Assembly: GCF_016808335.1 (NCBI RefSeq)
Contig: NC_053153.1
Location: 25,282,090-25,346,089, forward strand
Reading direction: 5' to 3'
Length of the DNA: 64,000 nt
Source: Panicum virgatum
Lineage: Eukaryota; Streptophyta; Magnoliopsida; Poales; Poaceae
In this document: positions 1-11,013 of the stretch, in pieces
Layout: each line of letters starts with the position of its first letter
How positions within the stretch are numbered: the stretch's first letter is position 1
Program-made: the position numbers and the translations under genes
The notes under the pieces: generated by a model
Told to the model about the DNA's origin: nothing
What the model saw: only the letters and a program-made list of their open reading frames with translations
The model's database searches: none

Positions 1-180
1 CTGAAGTCTGCTTCATTCTATTCTTCAATTACCCAAGAAAGCATGGTAGCCACTCAAAAGTTCACAGAAACTGGAAGAAGTTTAGAATAACTTGTATGCA
101 GGTTATGTTCAAGGAGTGGCATTTGCCTTAGTCCTTCAAACTTTACTCGAGAATGAGCAAAGGGCTAAGTGTGGGGGTGT
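1..180 (+). mobile_element. 3' internal tail of Athila-like Ty3/Gypsy element I
   Basis: This is non-coding sequence just before an LTR, ending in a purine-rich tract (about 160-180) that serves as the plus-strand primer in LTR elements. The final stretch, with a GAGCAAAGGGCTAA-type motif followed by a G-run, is clearly related to the sequence just before the 3' LTR of the second element (13930-13962). The body of this element lies left of the window, so its coding capacity cannot be judged. Confidence 0.7.
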
Positions 181-1456
181 TGTTGACGGTCCTTAAGTGC
201 TAAAATTAACCGTCAACTCCTGCAGTTTTTCAGGATATTTAATCACCAAACTTAGATATAGGGCTTGTAACTAATCAATTCCACGAGTTTTGGTGAATTG
301 TCATCTGCAGGCACCCACATCTGCAAAGCGGGGAAAACACAGGAGAACACATGATAAAATGCACAAAATACTGCTACCCAGAAATGCCACTTACAAGGAG
401 GGCCCACAAATCAGAGGAAACGGGCGCGCCACGCAAGATGCACCTGAGGATAAGGTACAGGGCCCACATGTCAGCCTACCAGAGGAGGTAGAGCCGAGGA
501 ACCTTCACCTGGGGGTCGGCCGACCCCCAGGTTCGGCCGAACCTGGACAAGCATATGTCCAGGTACAGATCGACGTGGAGTAGCCCCTAAGCAACCTCAT
601 CCCAGGGAGATATGGTTTCCATGTAAAGAACCACGTAGAGTAGCCCCTACTCCACCTCCACCACTATATAAGGGGGCCCCCTCTCCCCCTCTCATTCATT
701 AATCCACCACACACCATTTCATTGTGAAGGAGTAGAGTAGAGAGGCTCCCACTTGTATCCTTAGCCTAGGGAGTGTGTGAGGAAGAAGTGCGGAGAAGAG
801 CCGGACTTGTCGGCGTCTCTTCGGCCTTGTACCTCTACGGATACGGTACATTTGGAGTACATATCCGGGGTTATCTATTCGGTGAGTTTTAGTTAAGTTA
901 TTCTTTTGTTCTCATTCGTTCGCGGGATCATCGTCCGTTCTAGTAGCGGATACTCTAGAAGAGGGCCCCTGATAAAGACGGGATAACCCTGTACAACTCT
1001 AGAGTAGTAGTCGAAGGCATAGGCGTGGTGTCTGGGCCTTAGATTACCTTTGTTTGTCTCGTACTCAGCTGGTATTGTGGGGTAGACGGCAGGTGGTGAC
1101 AGCCCTGTCCGTCCGCTACGGAGACAGTCTGCGTGGTTAGTGCACTCCCCCCTCCCCCGCCTGGGTACGACATAGAGCGATACCGGATATTCCTTGGCAG
1201 ACCAGGGTCAAACTGGTGCCTGAAGTGAGCGAGTAGAAACATTAGTGTATCTTCCCTTGAACCCATCCTTAGATCAGAACCACACTATCCTAATGTCTCT
1301 CTATCTCTTATCTTCTTTGGGGAAAACTAGTTAGAAGACAGTTACACACCCGTTCCTCGTTGAAAATACGATACCCTGAATACTCCCGGGTGAAGTGCTA
1401 CAACGGTATTTTCGTGCGCTTGCGGATTTCTCTATAAGAGTTAAGAAATACCAACA
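181..1456 (+). repeat. 3' LTR of Athila-like element I
   Basis: The LTR starts TGTTGACGG directly after the polypurine tract and ends ATACCAACA, so it has TG...CA ends and is 1276 bp. It has its own TATA box at 665-671 followed by a T/C-rich leader. It carries the leader motif GGCAGGTGGTGACA (1088-1101) that recurs in other LTRs here. The 5 bases before it (GGTGT) do not match those after (GTCGC), and a polypurine tract precedes it, so it is a true 3' LTR and not a solo LTR. Short ORFs inside it (290-583, 1039-1266) are not treated as genes. Confidence 0.85.
665..671 (+). promoter_or_regulatory. TATA box of LTR I
   Basis: TATATAA followed by AGGGGGCCCC and then a CT-rich leader (680-720) with the AAGGAGTAGAG motif. 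This is the expected layout of the U3/R promoter in this LTR group. The function is inferred from position. Confidence 0.6.
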
Positions 1457-1458
1457 GT

Positions 1459-1617
1459 CGCCTGATCGAGCACGCTCTCAACTTCAACCCGGATGACCCC
1501 CTCGCCGAGCAGCATCGTAAGCTTGCTCGCCAACACCTTCATGGTGATGAGGAGGAGGCTCCTGAAGCTGAGTACGATGATTTCTCTGATGATACCAGCG
1601 AGGAGGGCGACGACTGA
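1459..1617 (+). pseudogene. C-terminal coding remnant with acidic tail
   Basis: An open frame of 52 codons runs from the LTR I junction to a TGA at 1615-1617. It ends in a strongly acidic tail (DDFSDDTSEEGDD). Codon use is GC-rich and the frame has no start, so this is the 3' end of a coding region cut by insertion of element I. The 1618-1780 stretch that follows is T-rich and looks like a 3' UTR. I cannot assign the family; it could be a host gene or the C-terminus of another retroelement protein. Confidence 0.45.
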
Positions 1618-1784
1618 TGTTGTTTGGGGTCGTTTCTTCTTCTTTTGGAAACGTTTGAATCTTTTTCTACCCTTTCCTTGGCCACACCGGGCAACAAGAA
1701 AGGGTTTGGTTTATGAACTCTTACTTTGGTTTATGTTGTATTGCAGTGAATGTTTATGTTTCAGAATAGCATCCAATTTCCTAT

Positions 1785-1948
1785 GGGTCTGTTTAGTTCG
1801 TGAATTTTTTTTGGGTTTGGCTATTGTAGCACTTTCATTTTTATTTGGTAATTAGTGTCCAATCATTGATTAATTAGGCTCAAAAGATTCATCTCATCAT
1901 GTCCAGCTAAACTATACAATTAGTTATTTTTTAAAACTAAACAGGGCC
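1785..1948. mobile_element. MITE with GGGTCTGTTTAGTT ends
   Basis: The left end GGGTCTGTTTAGTT and the reverse complement of the right end (GGCCCTGTTTAGTT) form terminal inverted repeats. The element is flanked on both sides by TAT. The ends match a MITE type very abundant in panicoid grasses. Related ends appear at about 50355 and 55507. It has no coding capacity. Confidence 0.75.
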
Positions 1949-2134
1949 TATGTATATGTATGAACTACAAGTCAAATTATTTCAAAATTTTTTGTAGAAT
2001 TTGATTTGAAACTATTACTAAGCTATTAAACATCACTTATTCAGAGATAAAAATAAGAATACAATATTATAAGTGCAGATCATTACGCGGCTGAATTTGT
2101 GTGGTCACCCTACAACCACATTCATGAACAAAAT

Positions 2135-2880
2135 TTAAAAAATTTGTAGACTCTCTATGAGGATGCCAAACAAATTAAATGGCTCATTGTCTCTTGAGAC
2201 GCCAAACAAAATCATGCAAGTATCAAATAAAAAGTCATCATCTTGGCCTTGTACCACAGAAGTAACTGGTGCAATAACTCCATCATCAATGTAAGTGTCA
2301 TCTTCATCATCTTCATCATCAACATCAAAGACCGCATCGTCTGGTTCATCAACTGCTTGGGCCTGCACCTGAGTAATAATTGAGACATCCCCGGTTGTGC
2401 CTTCCTTGTCCGATCTTGTCCAATTCGTCAAATCTTGCTGTCCACCGAGTAAATTGATGCCTTCGATACCCACATCAATTGAGTCCTCAAGTTCTAATTC
2501 AGGCATGGCAAACAAGTCCCTTGGTTTCAACGCAATAACACTGCTCCAACCAGATTTGTTTACCAGATTCACATAAAACACCAGTTCTGCCTGTGCCGCC
2601 AGAATATTGGGTTCATCTTTATACCTGTATCGAGTAGTATCGATATCAATATCCCCAAATTGATCCTTATTGTATCCTCTGCCTCTGTTGATGGTGGCAG
2701 CAGGCACATCAAACCAGTCACACTGAGACAAAATAATTTCTTTTTGTCCAGGAAATTCTAGTGAGATCATTCTTTTAATCACCCCATACCAGTTCATGTT
2801 GCCACTAGTACCATCACCCTTGACAAGCACACCGCTGTTTTGTGTTATGAGGTTTTTCTCAATGTCAGCAGTTCGAAACA
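2135..2880 (-). pseudogene. CACTA transposase C-terminal part (DUF4216-like)
   Basis: On the minus strand this reads through residues such as NWYGVIKRMISLEF and VFYVNLVNKSGW, the type of C-terminal module (DUF4216) that follows DUF4218 in plant TNP2 transposases. It ends in an acidic region (FDVDDEDDEDD) and a stop at 2135. A frame break near 2830-2880 separates it from the DUF4218 part. As a C-terminal domain of a dead transposase it has no independent role. Confidence 0.7.
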
Positions 2881-3148
2881 GGTAATTATTGATACGTCAT
2901 CTATGCAATCTACGAGCTTGACTGTCCGGTCCTTGAGCAAGTGCAAACAACTCTGAACTTACTTCCCCTTTCGCATATAGATCTCTGATCTTGCCTTCGA
3001 ACCATCTTACAAATTGATCCTCGTGTCGTTGATTAAGATTTCGTGATCCATATTTCTTCAGTTCTTCCAAATGCGCACTACAAAGAAATGAATATTATTG
3101 TTAGTTTAAAATATAAAATTTAAAAGTAATGATGTTGAGTAACGTATC

Positions 3149-3904
3149 TTACTCGATCCATGGTCTAGCTTCATCACAATTTGAAATTATGTAGTGCCTC
3201 ATCTTCAGCATATCATATGCGTCCATGATCTCGACAGCCTGCCCTCTCCTCTTGTAATCCATTTCAGCAAATATGCTCAGACCAGATGGTGGCTCATTCA
3301 CTGTAATTCTTTCATGTCGATCAACACGATTCAGTTTGGTGTCCACATCCAAGAATTTTGAGCAGAATGTAAGGCACTCCTCGAGTATGTATCCCTCGGC
3401 TATTGAACCTTCAGGGTATGCCTTGTTCCTCACATATCCTTTCGCAGTACGTAGGTACCACTCCACTGGATACATCCATCTGTAACACACGGGCCCGCCA
3501 AGTTTAGCTTCTTCAGCTAGGTGAATAGGCAAATGCATCATGATATCAAAAAATGAAGGTGGGAATAGCATCTCAAGTCGACAAACAGTCTCCCTAATTG
3601 AACTGCTAAGTCTGTTCAAGTCTGCTTCCACCAGCTCCTTGGAACATAGTGCATCGAAGAAATTACTAAGCTGAATCAATACAATGACAACAGCTTCTGG
3701 CAAAATCCTACGCACCACTAAGGGTAACAGTTTCTGTAGAATTAGATGGTAATCATGAGTTTTCAAGCTAGACACCTTACATGACTTTACGTCAACACAT
3801 CTTCTTATTTTGGAGGAAACCCCATCAGGCATCTTCACTCCATATAGAAATGCACACAAACTTTCCTTGTCCTCCTTATCTAACTTGTACAAGGATGGTA
3901 GCAA
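3149..3904 (-). pseudogene. CACTA transposase DUF4218-like part
   Basis: A 251-residue open stretch with KTHDYHLILQKLLPL, HLPIHLAEEAKLGGPV and RWMYPVEWYLRTAKGYVRN, which are hallmark segments of DUF4218 in TNP2-type CACTA proteins. It ends PWIE at an intron border: on the minus strand GTAAGA opens at 3152 and a TTTGTAG acceptor ends at 3078. Downstream codons continue (AHLEELKKYGSRNLNQ...) to about 2900. The intron (3078-3152, 75 bp) is inferred from splice motifs and frame continuity. Confidence 0.75.
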
Positions 3905-4993
3905 GGTATACTAATCATTATTAATCATAGGATGCTGATCTGGTCGTATCCGTAGATGCTCCATGTGAAGCCGGGCCTTCTCCCCGTCCTTACATTTACA
4001 TTCCAATTCAAGCAGAGTGCCTAATATGCTCTCGCATATATTTTTCTCAATGTGCATGACGTCCAAATTATGCCTGATGAGCAAAGAAGACTAGTAAGGG
4101 AGCTCAAAAAAATACTCTTCTTCCTCCAGTTGTGCCATCTTTTGTCTTCGTCGCGCTTCCTTTTTTTGATGCTGTCGTCTTTCCAAATATCACTTGTTCA
4201 AAACTTTCAAACTGCTCAAGTACCTGTGCACCAGTCAGTGGTACTGGTGCCTCCCTGGTTTCAACCTTGTTGTTGAAGCTGACCTTGTTGTTACGCCATG
4301 GATGGTCCGGGGGCAAGAAATGTAGATGTCCCATGTAGCAGTGATTCCTCCCATGTTTCAACCACAAACACTCAGTATCTTTGTGGCAGTATGGACATGC
4401 AAAGTTTCCTTTCGTGCTCCAACCAGAAAGCATAGCATAAGCTAGGAAGTCATTAATTGTCCAAAAAAGAAGAGCATGCAATTTAAAATTCTTCCTAGTC
4501 CCTGCATCCCATGTTGTAACACCCTTTTCCCAAAGGTCCTTGAGCTCCAATATAAGGGGCCTCAAATATACATCAACATCCATTCCAGGAGATTTTGGAC
4601 CAGGTATCAACATTGACAACAGCCAGTTAGATTGTTTCTGACACAACCATGGAGGCAAATTGTAAGGTATTAGGATAACATGCCATATGGAGTATGTAAT
4701 ATTTTGCATCCCAAAGGGATTGAATCCATCAGAAGCAAGACCCATCCTAATATTACGACCTTCCTCTGCAAACCAGCTATATTCTTTATCCACGTGCTTT
4801 CATGCCAATGAGTCAGTAGGGTGACGCATTTTTTCATCGTTGACCAATTCTTTCTTGTGCCACTGCAATTCCTCTTATGTGCGCTTCGACATATACATTC
4901 TCTACAGCCGAGGAATAAGAGGAAAGTAGCGTAGGATCTTAACTGGTAACCGCTTCTTAACAGTAGTAGCACCACTTGCACTGTCATTATCAC
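3905..4993 (-). pseudogene. CACTA transposase TNP2 core (Transposase_21)
   Basis: This is the catalytic-region relic of a TNP2-type transposase. Minus-strand reading shows ASDGFNPFGMQNITYSIWHV, PGPKSPGMDVDVYLRPLI, FACPYCHKDTECLWLKHGR and, after a frameshift near 4100 at a homopolymer, LDVMHIEKNICESILGTLL. All are conserved TNP2 segments. Between 4795 and 5027 there are four in-frame stops with no change of frame relative to the N-terminal part, so the core is inactive. Confidence 0.8.
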
Positions 4994-5024
4994 AGGTTTT
5001 CTCTACAACTCTCCACCTTGACTC

Positions 5025-5810
5025 CTAACAAATGAGACATGTCTCCAGACTTGCGTATTCCTCAAAACATAACACAAAATCATTCTTACATGTGTGTATC
5101 TTGACAAAGTCCAAGCCTAGGTCTCGAACCACCCTTTGCACTCTATCCAAGGAGTCAGGAAGACAATGGCTTTCAAGGAGAATCTTTGAAAACAGATTAA
5201 GCATGGCCTCCAACTCTGCATTACTAATTCCATACAAGCACTTTATCTGAAAAAGTTCCACGATAAAAGATACCTTAGTTGCATTTTTGCATCCTGGATA
5301 CAATTCCTTCTTTGCCTGCTCTAATAGTTTCAGAAATATCTCCGCATTCATATTTGGCTCCTCAGCATCTATGATTTGTCCATGTATAGAGCCACTGATA
5401 ATGTTTCTAATCAGACTATTAGTGGCAGCAGGGTTATCACATGTGTCTTCTTCATCGTCTTCTCCAAAATAATGTTCTGTATCAACTGTAGGTTGTGCAT
5501 CTTTAGGTTCAGCATTATTGAGATCAGGACTGACATCATGATTCACACGACCCTCAGCTGATGAGCTAGTTTGGCCTTCGATATCATTATTGATGAAACA
5601 ATCAGCAAACCCTCTATTCACAAAATGAAGTTGAATCTCAAACACGTTATGATATCTGATCATGCATTGACACGTAGTACATGGGCACGCAACAGATGCA
5701 ACACCTTGCGATGATTTGCCAAAGGTTTCAATAAAAGATCGGAAATTCCTCTTCCACACCTCTGAATGTCGAGGCAAGCACATCCAACTCCTATCTTCAT
5801 GTGATGCCAT
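5025..5810 (-). pseudogene. CACTA transposase N-terminal domain
   Basis: The 261-residue open start is MASHEDRSWM. Residues 1-75 match the transposase-associated domain of plant CACTA proteins (DRSWM near the start, a VWKRNFRSFIETF segment, then a cysteine-rich CPCTTCQC motif). An acidic linker (EDDEEDTC) follows. The frame stops at 5025 just after ETCLIC, where intact relatives continue with a zinc-finger-like CPxC segment. The start codon lies 214 bp left of the GC-rich leader of the element. Confidence 0.75.
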
Positions 5811-6037
5811 TAATCTGCATGCATGTTTGAAATGAGCTAGAGATCATGATCTAGCAATATGCAAATATATGCAGGGGAGATATATACGAGATCAAGACAA
5901 CCGGGGCCCTGTACAAAGTTCTAAAGTGAGGCCTACTGAATAAGAAAATATTAAACATTGTATATTATATTAGAAATGAAACACAACAAGAATAGTACAA
6001 TTGGAGAATAAAAAAATACCTAAGATAATTCCCCTTA

Positions 6038-6360
6038 ATGCAAACAGCAAACGTGAAAGGGAAAGATGAAACTTATGCACATCGCCTGCACTGCCTGCCC
6101 CTTTGCCGCCAGCCGCTGCGCCGTCGCGTCATCATTGTCGGCGTGTCACTTGGCGCTTGCCGCCGCTGCCGCTTGAGCGCGTGGAGATCAGAACAAAGTG
6201 GAATCGGCGCAAGACGGGACACGCGATTGGCAAGACGGGCAAGTGGGCGTGGGCAAGTGGGCAAGCTGCTAGCAGGCCGTGGGCCTCGGCCTTTCTAGCC
6301 AGGGGGCAGCCGGATAGGGGTGAGGGCCCAAGAGGACCGTCTGAATTTTGGTTCCGATGA
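6038..6360. other. GC-rich leader segment inside the CACTA element
   Basis: A sharply GC-rich block lies between the transposase N-terminus and the subterminal repeats. Overlapping short ORFs occur on both strands, but none resembles a known domain. It could be the promoter-proximal 5' exon of the transposase or a captured fragment; the sequence alone does not decide. Confidence 0.4.
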
Positions 6361-6429
6361 AATCATGGCAGGTCTGGTGATGGCTTGTGGCAAGAGTTTG
6401 GGACCCCAAAAGAATTTAAGTGCAACCAA

Positions 6430-6924
6430 GGAAGACCTCGTTGCCATAAGTCTGATACAATTGCAACGACTATGACAACTAGTGCAACCACAAAATTTCA
6501 TCGCAATACGTACATGATATTGCATCTTGAGGCAAGAAAGGATGCAATAGCCCCCCATGTATTGCAACAACGCACCAAGAAATTTGCAACCCAAATCAGA
6601 CGTTGCTATATTGCCGTTCAGAAGCAACCAACGCTAGAATGGTCGCCATAGCACCTTTCTATTGCAACACACGACATGCTAATGCAACTCAGAAATGATG
6701 TAGTAGAATTCCCAACCAATTGCAACACAAAACCTAAAAATGGCTGCATTAGCGTCACCCTGTTGCAACACAAAAAATAACTATCGCAACACAATTTATG
6801 TGTCATAATAGGCACGCATATTACAACTGAATCACTGTTTTGGTGCCATAGAATCCCCCTATTGCACCCAAATTAGTGGTGATGCCTAAACATTTTGTGG
6901 CTATAGGGGGAAAACCACGTAGTG
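6430..6924. repeat. CACTA subterminal repeat array and terminal repeat
   Basis: The short motif TTGCAAC or TTGCAACA and its variants recur many times in both orientations (for example near 6458, 6563, 6590, 6662, 6720, 6762 and 6786). This is the arrangement of transposase-binding motifs at CACTA ends. The terminal repeat is 6897-6924, ending CCACGTAGTG. Binding by a TNPA-like protein is inferred from family knowledge. Confidence 0.65.
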
Positions 6925-8082
6925 CGACCTCTTAAGCTATAAAAAGGGCCTCCCACCACTCTCACCACACACACCACTTGAAGGCCTCTCTCTCTCACAC
7001 TCTCTCGTGACTTGTACTCCTTAGGGTAGTGGAGCTAGGCTAGTACTTCATCTCCTTAGCGAATCCAGTCGTCCTCGAGGTCGGCGAGTAATCCTCGGCC
7101 TCTAGTATGGCTTTGTATTCCGACTTTCGTTATGCTATTCATTCTGAGTTCGTTATTAGTTATCTTGCTATGTTCATTGCTTGCTTAGCCTATATCTGTG
7201 CTTTATCAAGTTATATTAGTTGCTTAAATCAGATGATCTGGGTAAAGATATCGGTTCGTTGTGCTTTCGGGCTAGCTTTAGCATCTTACATGTCCATCCG
7301 AAGGGTGGGGGACCCGGGGGTGCTAGGGTAGTGACTTCATATGCGGGCATGGTGCCCGGGTATGCGGGATCCTTCGGATATGACGGTGCTCCACGGTGTG
7401 ACTGGGGTAGACCGCAGGTGGTGACAGCCCTGTCGGTCCGCCGGGAAGCTGCTTCTCGGTTAGCGTACTCCCCGACGTTCGGGTATCGTGTAGGAGTTCA
7501 TGCAAAGATGAAACGGGATTGGATGTTATCCAGTGCGGGTCATTCTCCCCGATGTCCCTAATTTCCCGGCACCTGCAGTTCTAAGCATGTGGCTAACGTA
7601 ACTTATCTGCTAACATAAATAATATACTAGGATCTGTGCCTATGCTCCCACTAACCTTAGGATTGCTTGTTTATTCTTTATTCATGAGAGTTGGCTGTTC
7701 TGTGTGTGTGTCACATTACCCCTGATTATCCATTATTTATCACTTACCCCTGCATAAGTCAGTGGTCTTCATCTTACTTCATACGTGTCATGGTTATGGA
7801 ACTAGTAAATAAACTTTACACAACCTAGCCATCCCTTGGGAAAATACAAATAACGATACCCTGAATACTTTCAGGTGAAATGCTACAACGGTATATCCGT
7901 GCGCTTGCGGATCCTTCTGTAAACATTAAGACATACCAACACGGCATTCCCTTGGCGGCGTTGCTAGGAACTAACCCCTCCTAGTGGCGACGCTAAGAAA
8001 TGCCAACAAGCATTTCTGGCGCCGTTGCCGGGGACGAGCTTAAAAAACCCGTTCCTAGTAATTGTGCTTAGAAATGTCAACA
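6925..8082 (+). repeat. 5' LTR remnant of Athila-like element II
   Basis: This aligns closely along its length with the 3' LTR at about 14405-15559, including a TATA box (TATAAAA at 6938-6944), the leader motif TCCATCCGAAGGGTGGGG (7293-7310) and GCAGGTGGTGACA (7414-7426). It ends AAATGTCAACA at 8082. The first ~440 bp are missing because the CACTA terminus abuts at 6924. Short ORFs such as 7107-7331 and 7220-7561 lie inside the LTR and have counterparts in the other copy, so they are not host genes. Confidence 0.85.
8017..8035 (+). repeat. Primer-binding-site copy located inside the LTR
   Basis: TGGCGCCGTTGCCGGGGAC matches the primer site used by Athila-lineage elements (3' end of tRNA-Asp). 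It lies inside the LTR, 74 bp before an equivalent but decayed site (TGACGCCATTGCCGACGAT, 8091-8109) just after the LTR end. An intact copy is also present inside the 3' LTR at 15494-15512. Confidence 0.7.
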
Positions 8083-8239
8083 AGCATTTCTGACGCCATT
8101 GCCGACGATGGCACTAGGTGTAAAGTTATTTACTAAGTACCTAAACATGGCAATATAAGTAAGAGGTAGCTACTGCTTATACAGGCTAATGTGTTTATCT
8201 TTTTTGTTCTCTCCTAATTGGATGAAAATAGGGTAGTGT

Positions 8240-10179
8240 ATGTCTGGTTTCTCCTTGCCGACAAACTTTGTTGAAAGTCCCGAGAAGCTCGTGAGAAGGG
8301 TCCGACCTTGCGTCATCCCTCCTCCGATCTCGCAGTCGACAAGCGAGCCAGCTTTCCAAGCACCATCAACGATCACCGAACCCATGGCTGAGAAGACTCT
8401 CCGCGACTTCTCCGTCCCCTCAGCTGCCAATGTGGCAACTGGACTCAACGTTGATGTTCGGGACATAAACTTTGAGCTGAAGTCCAGCCTCATCAACATG
8501 GTGCAGGCTAGCCCATTCTGTGGCAAGCCGAATGTGGATGCCAACGCCCATCTCCAGAACTTTCTGGAGTTATGCAAGACCGTAACCATACGGGGCGTTA
8601 CGGCTGATGCCATCAGGCTCCGCCTGTTTCCTTTCTCCTCCTGGGGAAGGCGAAATAGTGGTTTTATAAGAATAAAGAAGCAGTCAGCACGTGGGACAAA
8701 TGTTCCACGGTGTTCCTCGCGAAATTCTTTCCGTTGGCCAAAACAAATGCTCTACGTGGAAGAATTTCAAGTTTCCAGCAGACGGGGATGGAATCCATCC
8801 CAGAAGCTTGGGAGAGACTGCAAGAATACATACTCGCCTGTCCTCATCATGGGATGGATGAGTGGCTCATGCTTCAAAGCTTCTACAATGGGCTAACGAC
8901 AACATCCAAAGCCCATCTTGATGCTGCTGCTGGAGGAGCCTATCTCGACCTAACAATTGCCAAGGCTACGGCCTTGATTGAAAAGATGGTCTCCAACCAG
9001 GCCTGGAACGAGGAGCGTTCCCAGCCCAGAACTAAGAGCAGAATGCATACCGTCAAGGAGACGGACATGCTCGCCGCCAAACTGGACCTCCTACTAAAGA
9101 AGCTTGATGAAGGGAATCGGTCACAAATGCCTATTCCCGTCCATGTCATGACCTCGTACTTAACGTGCGAGGTTTGTGGTGATGGTCGACACTCAGGGAA
9201 TGACTGCCCCGAGACCCGTGAAGATGCAGCCTACATCAACAACAACAACATCGGGTTCCGTTCACAAGGAGGCCAGGGGTGGGGTCAAGCATGCCCACCA
9301 TTCCAAGGAGGAGGTAACAATTTCAACTCAAATTTCAATTCGAATTTTAATTCGAACCAACCCTCCTTGAGAGATCTAGTTTTTGGCCAAGCTAAAATCA
9401 ATGAATCCTTAAACAAAAAGCTTGCGGCCAATGATAAAATTTTGGAAAGTATAAATGCTAAAGTTGAAACTCTTTCTTCTGCTCTTAAAAATCAATTAAG
9501 TTTCAACAAAATGATAAAAACACAACTTGCGCAAATCGCTGCTATTGTTCTTGTCTCTGAGATCGGGAAGATTCCGGGGCAACCCGAATCTCCAGTAGAA
9601 ACTGCAAATATGGTGTCTACCGGGTGGTGCAACCATCCCCGGCAGACTTCCCGCACTAACCATGCAGGCAGGTACAATCCCCCGAAGAATGACACTTGCG
9701 ATGGCCTGGTAGCAGCAATTCAAGAAGATCCAGGGGTCCCCATGATTAGTTGCTCAATTTTTGATCAATACTATGAGCACGCACTCTGCGACCTAGGGGC
9801 CAGCGTTAATATTATGCCCATGGTAATATACGAGAAACTCTTATACCCTGCTCTCTCCCCAACATATATGTGTGTGCAGCTCGCAGACTCTACAATCCGG
9901 TATCCCGAAGGGATAGCCAAGAACGTCTTAGTCCGCGTGCGAGACTCCTTTGTCCTTGCGGACTTCGTGGTCATAGATATAGAAGGCGACCTCGGAATCG
10001 AGATCATCCTTGGGCGACCATTCCTGAGGGCCGCTAGAGCAAGGATCGACGTAGGAAGAGGAGAAATCCGCTTCCGCATCGGGAAGGAGAACATGTTCTT
10101 CAGATTTAAACAAAGGGAAGAGCAGCGCATCCTGAACCGACAGGATGACGAAGAGCAGACACTCTGGGATGCACCATAA
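8240..10179 (+). pseudogene. Athila-type gag-protease, one frameshift
   Basis: The structural polyprotein begins at ATG 8240. The first frame runs to about 8640, then a one-base loss near 8633-8645 moves the reading into the frame that stays open to 10179. The gag core includes the segment EAWERLQEYILACPHHGM. A CCHC zinc knuckle (CEVCGDGRHSGNDC) is at 9166-9207. An Asn-rich linker follows, then an aspartic protease with active-site CDLGAS (Asp codon 9790-9792) and an ILGRPFLR flap-side motif. DLGA is the usual variant in this lineage. Polymerase domains do not follow. Confidence 0.85.
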
Positions 10180-11013
10180 TCCCCACCATCAGGACCTACG
10201 ACCACACGATCCAAAAGAAGACGTGCAAAGAAGGTGTGGCGTAAGGTCACAAGCTCATCCTCATCCAATTCTTCAGGACAAGCCGAGCAGTGGTAATCAC
10301 AACAGGAGAAAGGTCCCGCTCGTCAGACTCAAAACGACGAGCCCTTGCCAAAGGTAAATCGGTACGTATCTCATATTTACTTTTCACCATTTTACTTTTC
10401 TCAATTTTTTTGATTTTTCCCACTGCATATTTGAATTTTCAAAACACCCTTGCATGCTAGAAACTTTTCTAGCACTTTTTGACTTTCACAAAAATCCAAA
10501 AATATTTCCGAGCATGAAAATCCTTTGAAAAAAATAATTTTGAACATCTTTCGAAGCAAAGTTTGGCCGGGCACCGAAAATTTCAAAACTTATAGCCGTT
10601 AGGTAACCCATGGGCCCTGGCTGTCAGCCAGTGGGCCCATAGAGGGGCCGGCCGAACCCTAGGGTTGGCCGCCCCACCTGGCAACAGCTCCCTGCCACCT
10701 TTTTCCAACGGCTAGTGATCATTGTGTTCAGCTCCTAGCCGTTGTGCCCAGGCATTCTCTCTTTAAATAGAGGCCGAGAAGTGGGTGTTGAGCTCTCACA
10801 CTCAACTCTCATTCACTCACTCCCTCTCAAACTCTCTCAAACTTTGCTCTCGGGTTTTCATTGGATTTTTGCTCAAAATTTGAATTCAAGCGACCTCTCT
10901 CTCTCTCTCTCTCATTTCTTTGCTACACGAAAGAAGGAACAACTCACGGGTAAGAGCATTCATTTCGGTTTCACTAACATAACCCGTTTCGAGTTGCACG
11001 TGTTTTGTCCATC

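Larger units (their letters stand above)
2135..6924 (-). mobile_element. CACTA (En/Spm) transposon, left end lost
   Basis: A minus-strand TNP2-type transposase relic is followed on the right by a subterminal array and a terminal repeat ending CCACGTAGTG at 6924, which reads CACTACGTGG inward. The right-hand flank CGA is the expected size for a CACTA target duplication. The terminus lies inside an LTR: from 6925 on, the sequence aligns with the 3' LTR of element II from about 14405. No matching left CACTACGTGG end is visible before 2135, so the left side, together with the first ~440 bp of that LTR, appears deleted. Confidence 0.8.

Noticed and set aside
3076..3090. CACTACAAAG at 3076 as a CACTA terminus
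   Set aside because: It is the reverse complement of a splice acceptor (TTTGTAG) inside the transposase, has no paired end and no flanking duplication.
7107..7561. ORFs repeated at 7107-7561 and 14583-14903
   Set aside because: Both copies are in the LTR leader of element II; similarity is due to LTR identity, not protein conservation.
8017..8109. tRNA-like sequence
   Set aside because: Only the 3' acceptor complement is present; these are retroelement primer-binding sites, not tRNA genes.
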